NCBI GenBank assembly: GCA_017469925.1
Contig: JAFUFK010000012.1
Span: forward strand, 62,001-126,000
DNA length: 64,000 bases
Origin: Bacteroidaceae bacterium
GTDB lineage: Bacteria > Bacteroidota > Bacteroidia > Bacteroidales > Bacteroidaceae
Direction: 5' to 3'
The notes beneath the pieces are model-generated. The model did no database searches, had not been told where the DNA came from, and saw only the letters and a list, made by a program, of their open reading frames with translations. The position numbers and the translations under genes were made by a program. Positions 6,945 through 16,744 of the stretch are shown piece after piece (the first letter of the stretch is position 1; each line of letters opens with the position of its first letter).

Positions 6945-7838
6945 ATGGACAAACGTATTATTCCCATTCTCCTCGTCCTTGCCGTAAGCATAGGGACGAG
7001 TGCACAACCCAAGGGCACGGGGCGATGCCCGCGTCCTATCCATCCCAGGGACTTTTCGAAGATGGACGTACTGGACACGACGCGCTTGCGGGTGCGCTAT
7101 GCCTTCTGTGCCGAGAAGATTGGCGACCCGCAGACGTACATCGACCTGCAACGGCTCGACGTGGGGCGGCAGGTCGTGAAGTACTACAGCCAGTTCGTCT
7201 ATCTCAGTGATTCGCTGTGCGCGCTTTGGCACAAAACGAACCCACGGGCGCAGACAGTTCCGGTTTGGTTGGGCGAGGGCGGACGCGAACCGGAACAATG
7301 GAGCGAATACGAGTGGAGCGACTATTTCTTCCAAGACGGCCAACTGACGGAGTACTGCCAGATGCCGCAATGGCTGCATCGCGAAAACTCGTGGTACACC
7401 GAGCCGGCACCCAAGCAGCAGTGGACCTTGCACGGCGAGACACAGACCATCATCGGCTACCGATGCCAGCGTGCCACCTGCCGCTTCCGTGGTCGTGACT
7501 TCGAGGCATGGTTTGCACCCGACATACCCGTGCGGCGCGGCCCGTGGAAGTTCGGCGGCCTTCCCGGACTCATCCTAAAGGTCTATGACAAGGCCCACCT
7601 CTACACCTTCGAGGCCATCGGCTTGGAGGCTCGTCCGTACCCCATCACCCGCTTTCGGCAGTACCGCGACTACCACCGCTCCACCCGTGAGAAGGTGTGG
7701 AAGATGCAGCGCAAGTTCAACGAAAACTGGTTCAAGGCCGTCGATTTCCACAAAGGTACGGTAGATGCCAGCGGCAACATGGTCATGGGCGAGGCCGTCA
7801 GCATCCACACACCCTACGAGCCGCTGGAACAGGAGTGA
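6945..7838 (+). CDS. GLPGLI family exported protein, paralogue 4
   Basis: A 297-residue family member. I use the ATG at 6945, which leads directly into the signal peptide (DKRIIPILLVLAVSIGTSA); the frame also offers a TTG at 6933, which is less likely. The conserved block FRGRDFEAWFAPDIPVRRG then GGLPGLILKVYD is intact. The spacer before it (6912-6944) is the simple-sequence type GAAAGTTGAAAATTGAAAGG seen before other starts. It ends the paralogue row and is followed by a strong terminator. Confidence 0.88.
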   Translation: MDKRIIPILLVLAVSIGTSAQPKGTGRCPRPIHPRDFSKMDVLDTTRLRVRYAFCAEKIGDPQTYIDLQRLDVGRQVVKYYSQFVYLSDSLCALWHKTNPRAQTVPVWLGEGGREPEQWSEYEWSDYFFQDGQLTEYCQMPQWLHRENSWYTEPAPKQQWTLHGETQTIIGYRCQRATCRFRGRDFEAWFAPDIPVRRGPWKFGGLPGLILKVYDKAHLYTFEAIGLEARPYPITRFRQYRDYHRSTREKVWKMQRKFNENWFKAVDFHKGTVDASGNMVMGEAVSIHTPYEPLEQE

Positions 7839-7863
7839 ACAACGGACTGCCATACGGGACGAT

Positions 7864-7896
7864 AAAGGGGCGCATCTACTTCAGATGCACCCCTTT
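7864..7896. terminator. Bidirectional terminator between convergent genes
   Basis: AAAGGGGCGCATCT (7864-7877) pairs with AGATGCACCCCTTT (7883-7896) apart from one internal mismatch, with loop ACTTC. The A-run and T-run at the stem base allow termination both ways, serving paralogue 4 and the leftward symporter gene. Confidence 0.75.
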
Positions 7897-7939
7897 CGTT
7901 GGTTTATAGTACGTTCAAAAGGCTATGGCCTTATTCCTA

Positions 7940-10900
7940 TCAGTGTGTGTGCAGGTGTTGGCTGGCGATGTGGCTCATCATGCTCTGGTCGTCGGTCACG
8001 CGCTCCAGTATCTTCCAGTCTATGCGATAGTCGATTCTTTCCTCCACGGCAATGCGGTCTTTGGTGAGCCATTTCACATGGAGTACCGTTTTGTTGTTCA
8101 ACTTGTAGGACTTCTTGCCGTCATACTCCACAGAATTTGCAACGCCTCCTTGCAGCCGAACGACTACTGCAAAACTCTTAGGTGTGAAGATATAGAATGA
8201 GTTGAAGTACTTGCTGCTTTCGTAGTCTTCGTGCATCTTCGGCAGGGCTTTCTTCAGGTCGCGCAATTCATCCACGTCGCCCAGCACGCGCCATGTGCCA
8301 AGCAGTGGATTTTCTTTGTCGAAAGTCAGTGTCGAGTTCAGTGCCTCAAAGACCATCCGTGCTACTTCTGAATATCGATTGGCCTCGTACTTCTCAATGC
8401 ACCAGTCATTCTCGGGGAAATAGATGTGGTACTTATTCGTGCTCCACCATTTCAATGTGAAATGCTCGGCGTTGCTGTCGTAGATAAGTGTACTTTTGTC
8501 GTTCTCATCCTTCGGCTGGTCACCTGTATAGTTGAAGACCCAGTGGTCAGTATCACTTATCTGGAAGGCCGCATTCTGCACACTGAGCATCAGTGTCACG
8601 CTGTCGGTACAGATTTTATACTGGTCGAACGGCGCGTTCACCTCGCCCATCCGGCCCGTGAGGGTCATCATCTTGTAGATGCCTCGTGGGTTTTCCGTCT
8701 GTGCGTTCATCGCCATTGGCAGAGAGATGAATGCTGCTGCCATCAGCAGTTTTGTATTTTTCTTGTTGCCCAGCGACAGGAGCCAGCCCGTGAGGATGCT
8801 TACTACCATGCCGATGGCACCGTAGAGCATGAAGGACGGACGGGCACTTTCGGGGAGGAAGAACTGGAGGTAGAGCACGACCACCTCGCCGACGATGAAG
8901 CCGGTGAGGGCGTTGGCGCCGTTGATGCGCTTCAGGAACAGGCCCATGAAGAACAGACCGCCCAAGCCCGAGGTCAAGAGGCCAAGGATGGTGTTGAAGT
9001 AGTCGAGCAGCGACATGATGTTCCAGGTGGCCATAAGGATAGCGATGCCCACGCCGATGCAACCAGTGATGACACACGTCACGCGAGCCACGCGCAGCAT
9101 CTCCTTATCGTCGGTCTGGGGGCGGAAACGCTTCCAGAAGTCGATGCTGAAGGCCGTCGATACCGAGTTGATGTTGGCTGAAATTGTGGACATCGTGGCG
9201 GCAAAGATGGCGGCAATCAGCAGACCGGCAATGCCTTGCGGCATCTGGCTCATCATGAAGAAGGGGAAGATGGCATCGCCCTTGGCCATCGTGAAGTCGA
9301 GTTCGGCGGGGTGGGTCTTGAAGAAGGTGTAGAGGCCCGTGCCGATGAAGTAGAACACGACCGAGATGAATACGCTCATCAGTCCGTTCATCCAGATGCC
9401 TTGGCTGGCGCTCTTGACGTCCTTCGTGGTCAGGTAACGCTGGATGACCGTCTGGTCGGAGGTGTAGGAAATGAGATTATTGGCAATACCACCGCCCAGG
9501 ATGGCCACCCAGAAGGTGACGCGCCGATAGTCCCAACCCCAGTCGAAGAGGCGCAGTTTGTCGTTGTCCAAGGCCAGTTGCAGGGCACCGGAGAATCCGC
9601 CCTCTGTGTTGCCCCAGAGGTAGGCCGCAGCCATGAAGGCACCGCCCACGAGGATGCAGCCCTGGATGACGTCGCCCCAGATGACGGCTTCGACACCGCC
9701 CATCGTGCAATATATAATAGTAATGACACCCATCAGGATGATGCAGATGTAGATGTCGATGCCCGTCACGGCCGTCAGCGCCAGCGAAGGCAGGTAGAGC
9801 ACCAGTGCCATGCGGGCAATCATGAAGACGATGAAGAGCGTGGAGGCCATCAGGCGGGTGAAGGCGTTGAAGCGCAGTTCCAGATACTCGTAAGCCGACG
9901 TGATGTTCAGTTTACGGAAGTAGGGCAGGTAGTACTTCACCACGGGCCAACTGACCAGAAGGATGCAGACGAGCATCGGGTAGTAGGTCCAGTTGGTGGC
10001 GTAGGCCTTGGCCGGGATGGTCATGTATGTGATGGCGGAGAGCATCGTGGCATAGATAGAGATACCTGCTGCCCACCAGGGCACACGGCCACCGCCACGG
10101 AAGAAGTCGTCCGACCCGCTCTCGCGCCGCATGAAATAGACACCCAGGCCGAGCATGGCTACGAGGTAGAGCACGAGGACAATCCAGTTGAGCAAGCCGA
10201 AGTGGGTCTCCTTGTGGAACGAGACCTTCATCACCTCGGAGGAGCGGATGCCCGGTTTCGACTCGCCGTCGAGCAGGACATAACTGTCGCCCACCTGTAC
10301 CAGTCCGGCACCGGCCCGTGCCAGAAGCGACGAACCGGGCATGGCGTACCACGAGTCGGTGATGGTGTGATAGACGAGGACGTCGGGGTTGAACCGATAC
10401 CACTCGGCAGGATGCGAGAGGTAATCCTCGCCGAACTCACCTGCAACGGCCTTCTCGAAGATGTCCTTATTAACACCGCCGAAGAAGAGTACGTGGCTAT
10501 AGCCAGAGGTGACGGCTGTCATGCCCACGGTGGCACGGCTCTCGGGGTGCGACTTCCAAGTCAGGTCCTTGAGGTTCAGTTCCTGTGCGTCCTCGGCAAT
10601 CTTGCCCGTCGTGGGGTCGTAGCCGCCAAAGACATAGAGCGAATGGTCGAGGCCGTTGGTCTGCACAACGGCTGTAGGTTGTAGGCGGGCTTCGCCGGGA
10701 AGGGTCGCAAACGCTTCCCACTGACCCGTCTTGGCCAGTGCATCCTCGATGGAGAGACGATAGACGGTCATTTGTGGCGTGCCGTCCGTCTTTCCGCCCA
10801 CGAGATAGACGTACTTTTCGTCACGGGCAGCAGCAGCCTGGTCGATGCCTACGGGGAGCGAGGGCCAAGGCTTCAATTCCTTGTCGGTCAGCCGATAGAC

Positions 10901-11263
10901 GTCGGTGAGGCTCTGTTCGCCGTCGTTACCGCCGATGCAGACGACGCCCTGGTCGCCATAGGCTACGTAAGCACCGTAGGCCGTGGGTTGGGGCAGGGCG
11001 AACTTGGTGCGGAACCACCCCCGCTTGCCCATGTACCAAACGGCGTCGTAGAACTTCTTGGCTCCGCCCTCGGCGGCTGGTGCGTCGGGGAAGTTACATC
11101 CGCCAGCCAACATCAGTGTGCCGTCGGTCTGTCCTGCGAAGGCCGCTGCAACACCCTGTCCGCACGGTGTCGTGTGGGACATGAGGGCCTCAATCGTAAT
11201 CTCTTCTTTCTGTGCCAGTGCCAGCAAGGGCAGGCACAGGAGTATCAGGGTAAGTCGTCTCAT
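7940..11263 (-). CDS. NanM-like Kelch domain + sodium:solute symporter + DUF4488-like fusion
   Basis: A 1,107-residue fusion with three parts. After a signal peptide (residues 1-17) comes a Kelch beta-propeller like N-acetylneuraminate epimerase NanM (about 20-350; motifs such as LMLAGGCNFPDA and GGYDPTTGK). Residues about 355-855 are a sodium:solute symporter with roughly 13 membrane helices (starting WIVLVLYLVAMLGLGVYF, with DDFFRGGGRVPWW after the first helix). Residues about 857-1107 are a soluble domain with two similar halves (NPRGIYKM, NPLLGTWRV) resembling DUF4488. With NanA next to it, the expected role is mutarotation of sialic acid at the cell envelope coupled to sodium-driven uptake. 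Kelch-symporter fusions are known in Bacteroidetes; the added C-terminal domain is less usual. Confidence 0.85.
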   Translation of the reverse strand: MRRLTLILLCLPLLALAQKEEITIEALMSHTTPCGQGVAAAFAGQTDGTLMLAGGCNFPDAPAAEGGAKKFYDAVWYMGKRGWFRTKFALPQPTAYGAYVAYGDQGVVCIGGNDGEQSLTDVYRLTDKELKPWPSLPVGIDQAAAARDEKYVYLVGGKTDGTPQMTVYRLSIEDALAKTGQWEAFATLPGEARLQPTAVVQTNGLDHSLYVFGGYDPTTGKIAEDAQELNLKDLTWKSHPESRATVGMTAVTSGYSHVLFFGGVNKDIFEKAVAGEFGEDYLSHPAEWYRFNPDVLVYHTITDSWYAMPGSSLLARAGAGLVQVGDSYVLLDGESKPGIRSSEVMKVSFHKETHFGLLNWIVLVLYLVAMLGLGVYFMRRESGSDDFFRGGGRVPWWAAGISIYATMLSAITYMTIPAKAYATNWTYYPMLVCILLVSWPVVKYYLPYFRKLNITSAYEYLELRFNAFTRLMASTLFIVFMIARMALVLYLPSLALTAVTGIDIYICIILMGVITIIYCTMGGVEAVIWGDVIQGCILVGGAFMAAAYLWGNTEGGFSGALQLALDNDKLRLFDWGWDYRRVTFWVAILGGGIANNLISYTSDQTVIQRYLTTKDVKSASQGIWMNGLMSVFISVVFYFIGTGLYTFFKTHPAELDFTMAKGDAIFPFFMMSQMPQGIAGLLIAAIFAATMSTISANINSVSTAFSIDFWKRFRPQTDDKEMLRVARVTCVITGCIGVGIAILMATWNIMSLLDYFNTILGLLTSGLGGLFFMGLFLKRINGANALTGFIVGEVVVLYLQFFLPESARPSFMLYGAIGMVVSILTGWLLSLGNKKNTKLLMAAAFISLPMAMNAQTENPRGIYKMMTLTGRMGEVNAPFDQYKICTDSVTLMLSVQNAAFQISDTDHWVFNYTGDQPKDENDKSTLIYDSNAEHFTLKWWSTNKYHIYFPENDWCIEKYEANRYSEVARMVFEALNSTLTFDKENPLLGTWRVLGDVDELRDLKKALPKMHEDYESSKYFNSFYIFTPKSFAVVVRLQGGVANSVEYDGKKSYKLNNKTVLHVKWLTKDRIAVEERIDYRIDWKILERVTDDQSMMSHIASQHLHTH

Positions 11264-11269
11264 GGCGGG

Positions 11270-12196
11270 TTAGAATTGGTTGCAATGTCCCCAGAAGTCG
11301 ATGGCGTCCAGTTCTGCCTTCAGTCGCACCTCCTCTTCGGGTGTGATGTTCTGGAACGGTGTGCGGTTAGGACCGAGGTCGAGGCCCATCAGTTTCATGA
11401 TGCGCTTGCCGCCCACAATGTTGCCGCGGAAGTGAACGATGACGTTGATGACCGCCTGGGCGTAGTTCTGCAACTGGCGGGCCTTCTCCAGGTCGCCCTT
11501 CTGCCAAGCTTCGATGATGCCCACGAGGCAACGGCCGTTGTAGTTCGTCGTGCCACCGATGCCGCCGCGTGCGCCACCCATGGCCAACGAGGGCAGGATG
11601 GTTTCGTCCTGACCATGGAGCATGTCGAACTTACCGTCGCCATAGAGTCGGCACTGGTTGTACTCATAGATGCTCTCGAACGTATATTTGATGCCGGCGA
11701 AGTTGGGAATGCGGCCATCGACGGCTCGTAGCAGTTCGACCATCGGCAGGAAAGCCCCGTTGAAGGCCGGAATGTGGTAGTAGTAGAAGGGCAGGTCGGG
11801 CGCACCGCAGGCAATCTCTTCGCAGTACTTCACCAGCTCCTCTATGCGGCCTACCTTGGGGAATGGAGGAGCCATGGCCCCGATGCCCCAAGCCCCAATC
11901 TTCTGAGCGTGCTCGGCCAGTCGGCGACTCTCGCGGACGCAGCAACTGCCCACGTGGACGATGACCTTGAAGCCCTCGGGTGCAGCCTTTATCCAAGCCT
12001 CGGCCAGCGCCATGCGCTCTTCGCTCGTCAGCATGTAGCCTTCGCCGCTGGAGCCATTGATAAAAACACCCTTCAGCCCGTTCTTGGCCAGCATCTTGGC
12101 ATAGACAGGAATGGGTTCGAGATTCACATCACCATTCTCCTTGAAAGGAGTAAACGGGGCGTCGATGAGGCCCACAATCTTTTCAAACTGTTTCAT
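11270..12196 (-). CDS. nanA: N-acetylneuraminate lyase
   Basis: A 308-residue TIM-barrel protein of the DapA/NanA superfamily, splitting N-acetylneuraminate to N-acetylmannosamine and pyruvate in the cytoplasm. The pyruvate-binding motif is GSSGEGY (48-54), the catalytic tyrosine lies in FYYYHIP (Y140), and the Schiff-base lysine is K170 in AGIKYTFES. The length fits the lyase family. It overlaps the upstream membrane gene by 4 bp (ATGA) and is 6 bp from the symporter fusion, so the three form one leftward operon for sialic acid use. No nanE epimerase, kinase or sialidase is in view, so the downstream steps must be encoded elsewhere. Confidence 0.9.
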   Translation of the reverse strand: MKQFEKIVGLIDAPFTPFKENGDVNLEPIPVYAKMLAKNGLKGVFINGSSGEGYMLTSEERMALAEAWIKAAPEGFKVIVHVGSCCVRESRRLAEHAQKIGAWGIGAMAPPFPKVGRIEELVKYCEEIACGAPDLPFYYYHIPAFNGAFLPMVELLRAVDGRIPNFAGIKYTFESIYEYNQCRLYGDGKFDMLHGQDETILPSLAMGGARGGIGGTTNYNGRCLVGIIEAWQKGDLEKARQLQNYAQAVINVIVHFRGNIVGGKRIMKLMGLDLGPNRTPFQNITPEEEVRLKAELDAIDFWGHCNQF

Positions 12197-13065
12197 ATCT
12201 TACGTTTTAAGTATTTTTCGGCAAGGTATTGGCAAAGGAACAATAGCCAGAACATCGAGAAGAAGCAGACGCCCGTGACGGCATTCTCGATGCCCAGTGG
12301 GGCAAAGGGCAGGGTGCAGAGCGAGAAGATGCAGCAGAGCGTCAGCACATAGTGGCGGCGGAAGATGTGCAGCACCTCCTTGCGCCCGCGCCGCAGGGTC
12401 AGGAAGTATCCCGTCATCAGCATGGAGGCTACGAACACCTTCGTCTCCCACAACGTCTTTAGGGCAATCCCGGTCACCGACACCATGACCTCAGGGTCGG
12501 CCGTAGCCGTCAGGCTGTCGCCCCACCGCTGCCGAAGGCTCAGTCCCGTACCGATGATGACACCCACGACCATGGGCCAGCAGGCCTGACGGAAGAACCG
12601 CTCCCGTCGCTGGAAGGCCAACCACACGAAAGCCCCGCACAGCGGGATGGTGATGCCGTTGTGAGTGTAACTACAGAAAATGCCCATTAGGAGCATCAGG
12701 AAGTACCAGCGGTGGAAGTCCTTCTGGCTCGTGCGGTTATACTGTCCGATAAAGAAGGGGACGATGCACTGCGACGAGAGTTCGACCAGGGCCGACTCGT
12801 CGCGATTGAAGAAAGCCTCCTCGCCCGGGCAGAAGAAGATAATGAACACGGCCGTAGCCACGATGCCGATGGCCGACTGGTCGGTGCGGGCCAGCGAAGC
12901 CGTCAGATAGACAAACAGGGTGAACAGGAGCGTGGTGCAGATATTGATGGTCCACGGCTCCCATACATAACCGCCCGTCGGAGGGAACAAGGCCAGCCCA
13001 ATCCATACTCCGAAGAATATGAAAGCATAGGCGAGAATCCGTGTCCAGAGCAGGTTGTCTTTCAT
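12193..13065 (-). CDS. Polytopic membrane protein of the nan operon
   Basis: A 290-residue membrane protein with about eight hydrophobic helices (for example ILAYAFIFFGVWIGLALF near the start and WPMVVGVIIGTGLSL near 165). Charged loops such as CPGEEAFFNRDESALVELSSQ lie between helices. I do not recognise the family. It is the first gene of the leftward operon with nanA and the symporter fusion, suggesting a role linked to sialic acid or another surface sugar, but nothing in the sequence proves it. The start is the ATG following a short 5' leader after the promoter box. Confidence 0.75.
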   Translation of the reverse strand: MKDNLLWTRILAYAFIFFGVWIGLALFPPTGGYVWEPWTINICTTLLFTLFVYLTASLARTDQSAIGIVATAVFIIFFCPGEEAFFNRDESALVELSSQCIVPFFIGQYNRTSQKDFHRWYFLMLLMGIFCSYTHNGITIPLCGAFVWLAFQRRERFFRQACWPMVVGVIIGTGLSLRQRWGDSLTATADPEVMVSVTGIALKTLWETKVFVASMLMTGYFLTLRRGRKEVLHIFRRHYVLTLCCIFSLCTLPFAPLGIENAVTGVCFFSMFWLLFLCQYLAEKYLKRKI

Positions 13066-13084
13066 GGTTCACACATACACGATA

Positions 13085-13092
13085 CAAAGATA
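13085..13092 (-). promoter_or_regulatory. -7 box of the nan operon
   Basis: The minus strand reads TATCTTTG, an exact match, 20 bp before the ATG at 13065. No good -33 box is seen. Confidence 0.5.
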
Positions 13093-13220
13093 AGGAATAT
13101 TTTCTTACGCGCGACCATAAAACGAACTTTTTTCTTCGTATTCCTCGTTTTGGCACGCACTTTGTAATGTCGAAGCATGTAAACAAACTCAATAACTCAT
13201 AAACACAAAAGCTAAGTATT

Positions 13221-13493
13221 ATGAACATTAAACCATTGGCGGACCGCGTGCTCATCGAGCCCGCACCCGCAGAGACAAAGACAGTGGGCGGCATCATCAT
13301 CCCTGATACCGCCAAAGAGAAGCCCCTGAAGGGCGAAATCGTGGCCGTCGGCCAGGGCACTAAGGATGAGGAGATGGTGCTCAAGGTGGGCGACCAGGTA
13401 CTCTATGGCAAGTATGCCGGCACCGAGCTGGAACTCGAGGGCAAGAAGTACCTCATCATGCGCCAGAGCGACGTAGTCGCCATCCTGGCCTAA
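13221..13493 (+). CDS. groS: Co-chaperonin GroES
   Basis: The 90-residue GroES, which caps the GroEL chamber in the cytoplasm. It begins [15 protein letters not shown], has the mobile loop near residues 15-30 ([18 protein letters not shown]), and ends VVAIL. It is followed 34 bp later by groEL in the usual operon. I looked for the CIRCE operator (TTAGCACTC and its inverted copy) in the 150-bp upstream region and did not find it. A GCACTTTG at 13157-13164 is a one-base-pair-class mismatch to the TAnnTTTG box and may be the promoter. Confidence 0.96.
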   Translation: MNIKPLADRVLIEPAPAETKTVGGIIIPDTAKEKPLKGEIVAVGQGTKDEEMVLKVGDQVLYGKYAGTELELEGKKYLIMRQSDVVAILA

Positions 13494-13506
13494 ATTGTCG
13501 TAATAA

Positions 13507-15165
<1,659 letters not shown>

Positions 15166-15203
15166 AGACCCACCCTGTCCCTCCCTGTGAGGGAGGGGAT
15201 TCC
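15166..15203. repeat. G/C-rich palindromic element, single copy
   Basis: AAAGACCCACCCTGTCCCTC leads into CCTGTGAGGGAGGGG. The core CCCTCCC/GGGAGGG is the same as that of the pairs near 23.1, 47.8 and 58.7 kb. Confidence 0.6.
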
Positions 15204-15219
15204 CCTGACAATTGATAAG

Positions 15220-15252
15220 TCCCCGGCGACCATTGCGGTCGCCGGGGATTTT
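15220..15252 (+). terminator. Terminator of groES-groEL
   Basis: TCCCCGGCGACC (15220-15231), loop ATTGC, GGTCGCCGGGGA (15237-15248), then TTTT: a perfect 12-bp stem. Confidence 0.85.
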
Positions 15253-15269
15253 CGTTTGTCTCGCCCGTC

Positions 15270-15467
15270 GGTGTCTGATAGCTTGCCCGAGGTCACCTGA
15301 TAGTCAGCCCTGGGTCACCTGATAGTTTGGGCCGAATCACCTAGGTGTCGGAGGTCAGCCTCTTAGATGTCGGGGTTGTAAGACGCGCGTCTTTCGGCTG
15401 TAAGATGCGCGTCTTACACGTGTAAGATGTGCGTCTTTCGGCTGTAAGATGCGCGTCTTTTATCCTT
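15270..15467. repeat. Nine-unit array, exact 22-bp period
   Basis: Nine consecutive 22-bp units start at 15270, 15292, 15314, 15336, 15358, 15380, 15402, 15424 and 15446. Units 1-3 share CTGATAG, with TCACCTGATAG in units 2 and 3. Unit 4 contains CACCTAGGTG, a palindrome. Unit 5 is transitional (CTTAGATG). Units 6-9 carry AAGACGCGCGTCTT or one-base variants at the same register, followed by TTCGGCTGT or ACACGTGT. The array lies between the groEL terminator and the promoter of the HU-like gene. Confidence 0.85.
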
Positions 15468-15491
15468 TTCATCTAAAAGATTGGACAAAGT

Positions 15492-15523
15492 CTTGCAGGA
15501 GTCGCGCCCTTTTCCTATCTTTG
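15492..15523 (+). promoter_or_regulatory. Promoter of the HU-like gene
   Basis: CTTG (15492-15495), 20 bp, TATCTTTG (15516-15523). It starts 25 bp after the nine-unit array and ends 61 bp before the ATG. Confidence 0.75.
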
Positions 15524-15584
15524 CATCAGACAAAGCACCTAAGTGCCCCGAGAAAGACAACGTAGAACCTTAAACCCCACAACT

Positions 15585-16070
15585 ATGGCCATCAAGTATA
15601 GTTATGTACCGAGGTCGTCGAACCTCAGCGATGCCGACGCCAAGTGGCTTATCTATGCCGCTGCGCAGAGCACCGAGACCATCAACCTGCAACAGATTGC
15701 CCGTCATCTGTCGAGTCATAACTCGCCCTTTTCCGAGGGCACAATCATCGGTCTGCTCACCGACTTCCAGAAGTGCATCGTCGAGCACCTGAAGCGTGGC
15801 GCCCGCGTGGATTTGGGCGTCCTCGGCGCCTTTTACACGACGCTCACCGGGCGCGGCGCCGCCACAGTCGAGGAGTTCTCGCCCAGTCTCATCGACCACA
15901 TCAACGTGCGCTGGCGGGCCTCCAAGGAGATGGAGCGGGACTTGCAACGCACCCCTCTCAAGCTTATCCCTAACCGCGCCGAACAGCGTAAGATCAGGCG
16001 CAAGCAAAACGAGTTGCTCCGCCAGCAAGTCGAGGCCTCTCGCCAACCTCGCACTCAATCCGAAGATTAG
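15585..16070 (+). CDS. HU-like DNA-binding protein (HU-related family)
   Basis: A 161-residue protein of the Bacteroidetes HU-related family. Residues 1-120 follow the HU/IHF fold order: helical N-terminus (DADAKWLIYAAAQSTETINLQQIARHLSS), helix 2, then GARVDLGVLGAFYTTLTGRGA, which corresponds to the start of the beta arms. The C-terminus (about 128-161) is strongly basic and Gln/Arg-rich (RKIRRKQNELLRQQVEASRQ). Such proteins are thought to bend or coat DNA. I use the ATG at 15585, since the frame before it only offers a GTG upstream. The array of palindromes immediately upstream of its promoter makes self-regulation worth testing. Confidence 0.85.
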   Translation: MAIKYSYVPRSSNLSDADAKWLIYAAAQSTETINLQQIARHLSSHNSPFSEGTIIGLLTDFQKCIVEHLKRGARVDLGVLGAFYTTLTGRGAATVEEFSPSLIDHINVRWRASKEMERDLQRTPLKLIPNRAEQRKIRRKQNELLRQQVEASRQPRTQSED

Positions 16071-16091
16071 GATTGTTTAACACATAAAACT

Positions 16092-16122
16092 CTTGTTTTA
16101 TACTGAAAAATGTGTAACTTTG
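16092..16122 (+). promoter_or_regulatory. Promoter of the small exported protein gene
   Basis: CTTG (16092-16095), 19 bp, TAACTTTG (16115-16122). Confidence 0.7.
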
Positions 16123-16174
16123 CCCAAGCCAATTTATACAACTTCTATTTCATTGACTTGTATCTGCCAGAAGA

Positions 16175-16723
16175 ATGAAGAATGCTATCTTGCCCTTATT
16201 GGTGGCGTGCGCGATGCTATCTGGCTTGTTCGCCCACTGCACAACACACGAGGCGTGTGCTACAGCGGACGATAGAAAGGATGTGGCTGGGAGAAGTAAC
16301 AAGGAAATGCCTCTTGATAAGGCCCCTCTGCAGGTGGGAAGAAGAGACTTGCAAGATGTTTTATGCGGATACGGTTGGGCGTGTGAAGAGTCCTATAAAT
16401 ATAATGAGGAGGGGGAGGGAGAAAAAGCCCTCGGCTTTCATGGTCGTGTGGGGACGGGAGCGAGTCTGTATTTCTTTTCATCCGATTCCGTAGAGATTAT
16501 CTCTCTCGAACGAGGGGGGAGTATCTGGCAATGCCCCTTTGTTTATGACGAGACAAACGGAGTCTTGGAATTAGACAGGGTTTATACGGTACTCTCTGTT
16601 GACACGGTACGCCATCTCTTAGAGGTTGAATGCGAGGATAGAGGGGAGAGATTTGTTGATGTGTACAGGCGTCTGGAAAGCAAAGAGTGGCAAGAAATAT
16701 ATAGTGAATTCGAAAAGCATTAA
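16175..16723 (+). CDS. Hypothetical exported protein
   Basis: A 182-residue protein with a hydrophobic N-terminus (NAILPLLVACAMLSGLFAHC). The Cys at about residue 22 could be a lipidation site, but the His before it is not usual for a lipobox. The mature part is rich in acidic residues and Gly, with GFHGRVGTGASLYFFSSDSVEI suggesting beta structure. I do not recognise the family. It has its own promoter and lies 21 bp before pepD, so it may be the first gene of that operon. Confidence 0.65.
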   Translation: MKNAILPLLVACAMLSGLFAHCTTHEACATADDRKDVAGRSNKEMPLDKAPLQVGRRDLQDVLCGYGWACEESYKYNEEGEGEKALGFHGRVGTGASLYFFSSDSVEIISLERGGSIWQCPFVYDETNGVLELDRVYTVLSVDTVRHLLEVECEDRGERFVDVYRRLESKEWQEIYSEFEKH

Positions 16724-16744
16724 TAATTAAAACCTTAAAAAACT

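Noticed and set aside
7940..13065. Complete sialic acid catabolic cluster
   Set aside because: Only lyase, fusion transporter and a membrane protein are present; epimerase, kinase and sialidase are missing from the window.
13066..13220. CIRCE operator for groES-groEL
   Set aside because: No TTAGCACTC with its inverted copy is found in the upstream region.
15270..15467. Possible CRISPR array
   Set aside because: Units abut at a fixed 22 bp with no unique spacers; unit sequence drifts along the array.
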